A stretch of DNA of 8,103 nucleotides from an uncultured Rhodobacter sp. (GTDB taxonomy: Bacteria > Pseudomonadota > Alphaproteobacteria > Rhodobacterales > Rhodobacteraceae). The translations under genes and the position numbers were made by a program. Below the pieces are notes generated by a model, which saw nothing but the letters and a program-made list of their open reading frames with translations, ran no database searches and was not told where the DNA came from. The stretch spans positions 1 to 8,103 of the forward strand of contig CALGTJ010000813.1 of the NCBI GenBank assembly GCA_937901435.1, in the 5' to 3' direction. This document shows positions 6,335 through 8,103 of the stretch, piece by piece (the stretch's first letter is position 1; each line of letters begins with the position of its first letter).

Positions 6335-7956
6335 TAGTCATCAATTATACCCAGCATTCTCGCCTGACTGACCGCACGCGCCCGATTATGAACGTGCAAT
6401 TCGCCGTAAATTTGTTTGAGATGATATTTGACCGTGTTAGAGGAAACCCCCATGACGCGACCAATTTCCTTGTTGGAAAAACCCTGCGCCAATAGCTCTA
6501 AATACCGCCTCTTGGAATCACCTTGTCGGTCGCGTGATTGCCCCTCGGTCGATGAAATTCCGCCCGATGACCAATGATGCATGATTTCTGACAGCTGATG
6601 GCGTTGCACCGTGTCGATGGGTACTTTCACCCGTTCGCCGTCCAAAGCGGCCTGAACTACGGGTTGAAGCGACAGCCCCTCATCAAGAATAAATCGCCGA
6701 AAAGGCTGTTTCCCAAGAAGGCGAATCGACGACAAAAGCGCGCTGGTTGCGTCGCTGCGCCCGTTCAACTGCAAATGGGCCTGAGCGCGGATCACACGGA
6801 GTTTGGCCAGAGACAACAGTTGTCCGCCTCTGATCGCGTTTTCTTCAGCCAGATCCACAAAATCAAGTGCACGTTTGGCGCGGCGGGCACGAACCAGCCA
6901 ACGGGCAATAGCAACGTTGGTGGTGCCGTGGCGAAGACCCCAATCCATTTGCGGCTGATTTGCATCCAGCTTTCCTGGGTCCAAACCAATACGTTGCATC
7001 TCGATGTTGGCTGTCTTGATCTCGTCGCTGAGCGTCAGCGCACGTATGCGCTCGACGGCCATCAATCGCGCTAAACGCGGCATCTGACGATCGCGGGCCG
7101 CAGCATCTGCATGAGCAAGTTCGCTTAAAGCACCCGGCAGTCCGGCCTGCACAAAGGCAAGTCGGGCACGAACGCGGTAGGTTGCCGCTAAAACATCAAG
7201 CCACGCATCCGTTTGCTCGATACTTGTCAACGCATCGGCCAACAGCGATTGAGCGTCTCCCATTTTATTCATCTCGTAGTAAACTTCGGATTTCAGCGCC
7301 TTACAGATCGCACGAAGCCCCTGCGGGTCACCATCCAACTGGTCTAGGCTTCTTTCCATCTGGTCATATTGGGCTATGGCGCCGGTCAGATCCCCGCGCA
7401 TCATACGAATTTGTCCCAGATGGGTATGCATGTGTAACGAGCCGAACTGCGCCCCGCCTAACAGATAAAGCCGAATTGCGTTTTCAGCATGATCCTGCGC
7501 ACGGTCGAATTCTCCGCGATGAAGCGCTGCAGTGGACAGGTGATTGAACGTTAGCGCTTGACCGACCTGATCACTCGCCGGTAGCGTCGACAACAATCTT
7601 TTCAAACGCGCCGAGTGCTCCTCGGTCAGAGCGCGGTCCTCGTATACCCTGACATGGGCATCAACAAGCAGCAGGTCCGCAGCGTGCGTCCCAACAGCAG
7701 GATCAGTTTCGTCAGTCGCGGACGTCATGTGTCTCAGTTGTTCGCGCGCTCCAGTCGGATCGCCAATCTTGGCAAGAACAAATGCTGAAGCGAGCATTGC
7801 CTGCGGCGAGACACCGTCTCCATGCCGGTCCGTGGCAATCGCATCCAAGCCGGGCATATTTGGCACACGCATGTAGGAACGCCAGTCATTATTGTGATCA
7901 GTGTGCCCGACAGTCGAGGTTGCCCGTTTGGGCTTTTCTAAATTGTTTTGCACCAT
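6334..7956 (-). CDS. LuxR-type transcriptional regulator with MalT-like helical repeats, no ATPase domain
   Basis: A 540-residue probable DNA-binding regulator. The C-terminus is a LuxR/GerE helix-turn-helix: LELLAQGFSNKEIGRVMG, then SSNTVKYHLKQIYGEL (about 486-520), matching the usual SNKEIA...TVK.H...IY.KL pattern. Residues from about 50 to 440 are alpha-helical and contain TPR-like units, for instance near 133-166, 173-206, 214-247, 255-287 and 381-413. RFILDEG (421-427) matches the R-F-x-D-E-G motif found near the end of the MalT/LAL repeat domain. LAL/MalT regulators are usually near 900 residues with an N-terminal NTPase; here no Walker motifs exist, and only about 147 bases lie upstream, without sign of a lost domain. 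The usual LTxRE start of the HTH is also degenerate (DSKRRY). The ATG at 7956 lacks a ribosome binding site, and a promoter lies just ahead. It probably controls the operon that follows it on the same strand; this is inferred from position. Confidence 0.85.
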   Translation of the reverse strand: MVQNNLEKPKRATSTVGHTDHNNDWRSYMRVPNMPGLDAIATDRHGDGVSPQAMLASAFVLAKIGDPTGAREQLRHMTSATDETDPAVGTHAADLLLVDAHVRVYEDRALTEEHSARLKRLLSTLPASDQVGQALTFNHLSTAALHRGEFDRAQDHAENAIRLYLLGGAQFGSLHMHTHLGQIRMMRGDLTGAIAQYDQMERSLDQLDGDPQGLRAICKALKSEVYYEMNKMGDAQSLLADALTSIEQTDAWLDVLAATYRVRARLAFVQAGLPGALSELAHADAAARDRQMPRLARLMAVERIRALTLSDEIKTANIEMQRIGLDPGKLDANQPQMDWGLRHGTTNVAIARWLVRARRAKRALDFVDLAEENAIRGGQLLSLAKLRVIRAQAHLQLNGRSDATSALLSSIRLLGKQPFRRFILDEGLSLQPVVQAALDGERVKVPIDTVQRHQLSEIMHHWSSGGISSTEGQSRDRQGDSKRRYLELLAQGFSNKEIGRVMGVSSNTVKYHLKQIYGELHVHNRARAVSQARMLGIIDD

Positions 7957-7962
7957 CTGTGG

Positions 7963-7990
7963 AATATACCGCCGCTCAACGGAAAATCAA
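7963..7990 (-). promoter_or_regulatory. Predicted sigma-70-type promoter of the regulator gene
   Basis: On the minus strand TTGATT (7990-7985) and TATATT (7968-7963) are separated by 16 bases and resemble the -35 and -10 hexamers (4/6 and 5/6 matches). Only six bases, CCACAG, separate the -10 box from the ATG at 7956, so the transcript would begin at or next to the start codon. Absence of a Shine-Dalgarno sequence fits this leaderless reading. Derived by eye only. Confidence 0.5.
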
Positions 7991-7993
7991 CGG
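7976..7993. repeat. Direct repeat over the regulator's promoter
   Basis: TCAACGG occurs twice, at 7976-7982 and 7987-7993, with an 11-base period, about one helical turn, so both copies face the same side of the DNA. One copy overlaps the predicted -35 box and the other lies in the spacer, a position suited to a repressing operator. Two short copies could also arise by chance. Confidence 0.4.
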
Positions 7994-7994
7994 T

Positions 7995-8007
7995 GGGTCA
8001 CTTACCC
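7995..8007. repeat. Small dyad upstream of the regulator's promoter
   Basis: GGGT (7995-7998) and ACCC (8004-8007) form an inverted repeat with a five-base centre, just upstream of the predicted -35 box. The ACCC/GGGT half-site also occurs, in the opposite orientation, in the dyad at 6317-6334. The remaining bases to 8103 show no gene or clear element; no divergent gene is supported. Confidence 0.25.
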
Positions 8008-8103
8008 TGTTGGTGCACATTCGAAAATTGGAACAATCAACTTGGATAGTTTTGGTGGCCAACGTTTTATCGCAAACAATACCTTCAGATAAAATGCGTG
8101 AAT

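Noticed and set aside
6598..7074. Plus-strand open frame of 158 codons
   Set aside because: It is fully antisense to the regulator's helical repeat region and shows no family motif.
7901..8092. Possible divergent small gene on the plus strand (63 codons)
   Set aside because: It begins inside the regulator gene in antisense, has no ribosome binding site I can see, and its product has no recognisable features.

Overview
The window looks like a proteobacterial chromosome segment, most likely an alphaproteobacterium of the Rhodobacterales/Roseobacter type. This rests on mid-50s GC by eye, the protein style and the kind of catabolic cluster; it is inference and no marker gene is present. Every gene I can support lies on the minus strand, so transcription runs from high to low coordinates.

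In transcription order: a 540-residue regulator with a MalT-like helical repeat region and a C-terminal LuxR/GerE helix-turn-helix (7956-6334); an 83-base gap holding a short hairpin; then a tightly packed operon. The operon encodes an Asp/Glu/hydantoin racemase family protein (6250-5513), two inner-membrane permeases of the polyamine-type ABC importer family (5520-4630 and 4630-3824), a substrate-binding protein with a Tat-like signal peptide (3794-2688), the importer ATPase (2637-1567), a short HyuA-type hydantoinase/oxoprolinase protein (1570-35), and the first 26 bases of a further gene (26-1, continuing outside the window). That last start fits a DUF917-type partner of short HyuA proteins.

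Genes overlap by 8, 1 and 4 bases at three junctions. The other gaps are 29 bases (permease to binding protein), 50 bases with a strong stem-loop (binding protein to ATPase) and 8 bases (HyuA to the next gene). The solute-binding gene lies between the permeases and the ATPase and has the best Shine-Dalgarno sequence of the window, which suits a protein needed in excess.

Read together, this is an import-and-degrade module: a periplasmic binding protein and PotABCD-like ABC importer bring in a small nitrogenous compound, a racemase/isomerase-like enzyme adjusts it, and the HyuA-type ATP-grasping hydrolase (probably with the partial downstream partner) opens a cyclic amide or similar bond. The substrate is not readable from the sequence; hydantoins, 5-oxoproline-like lactams or ureides are family-based guesses. 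The adjacent regulator, which lacks the usual LAL/MalT ATPase domain, is the likely local controller. Its own promoter appears to give a leaderless transcript. I see no RNA gene, mobile element, CRISPR array or origin.
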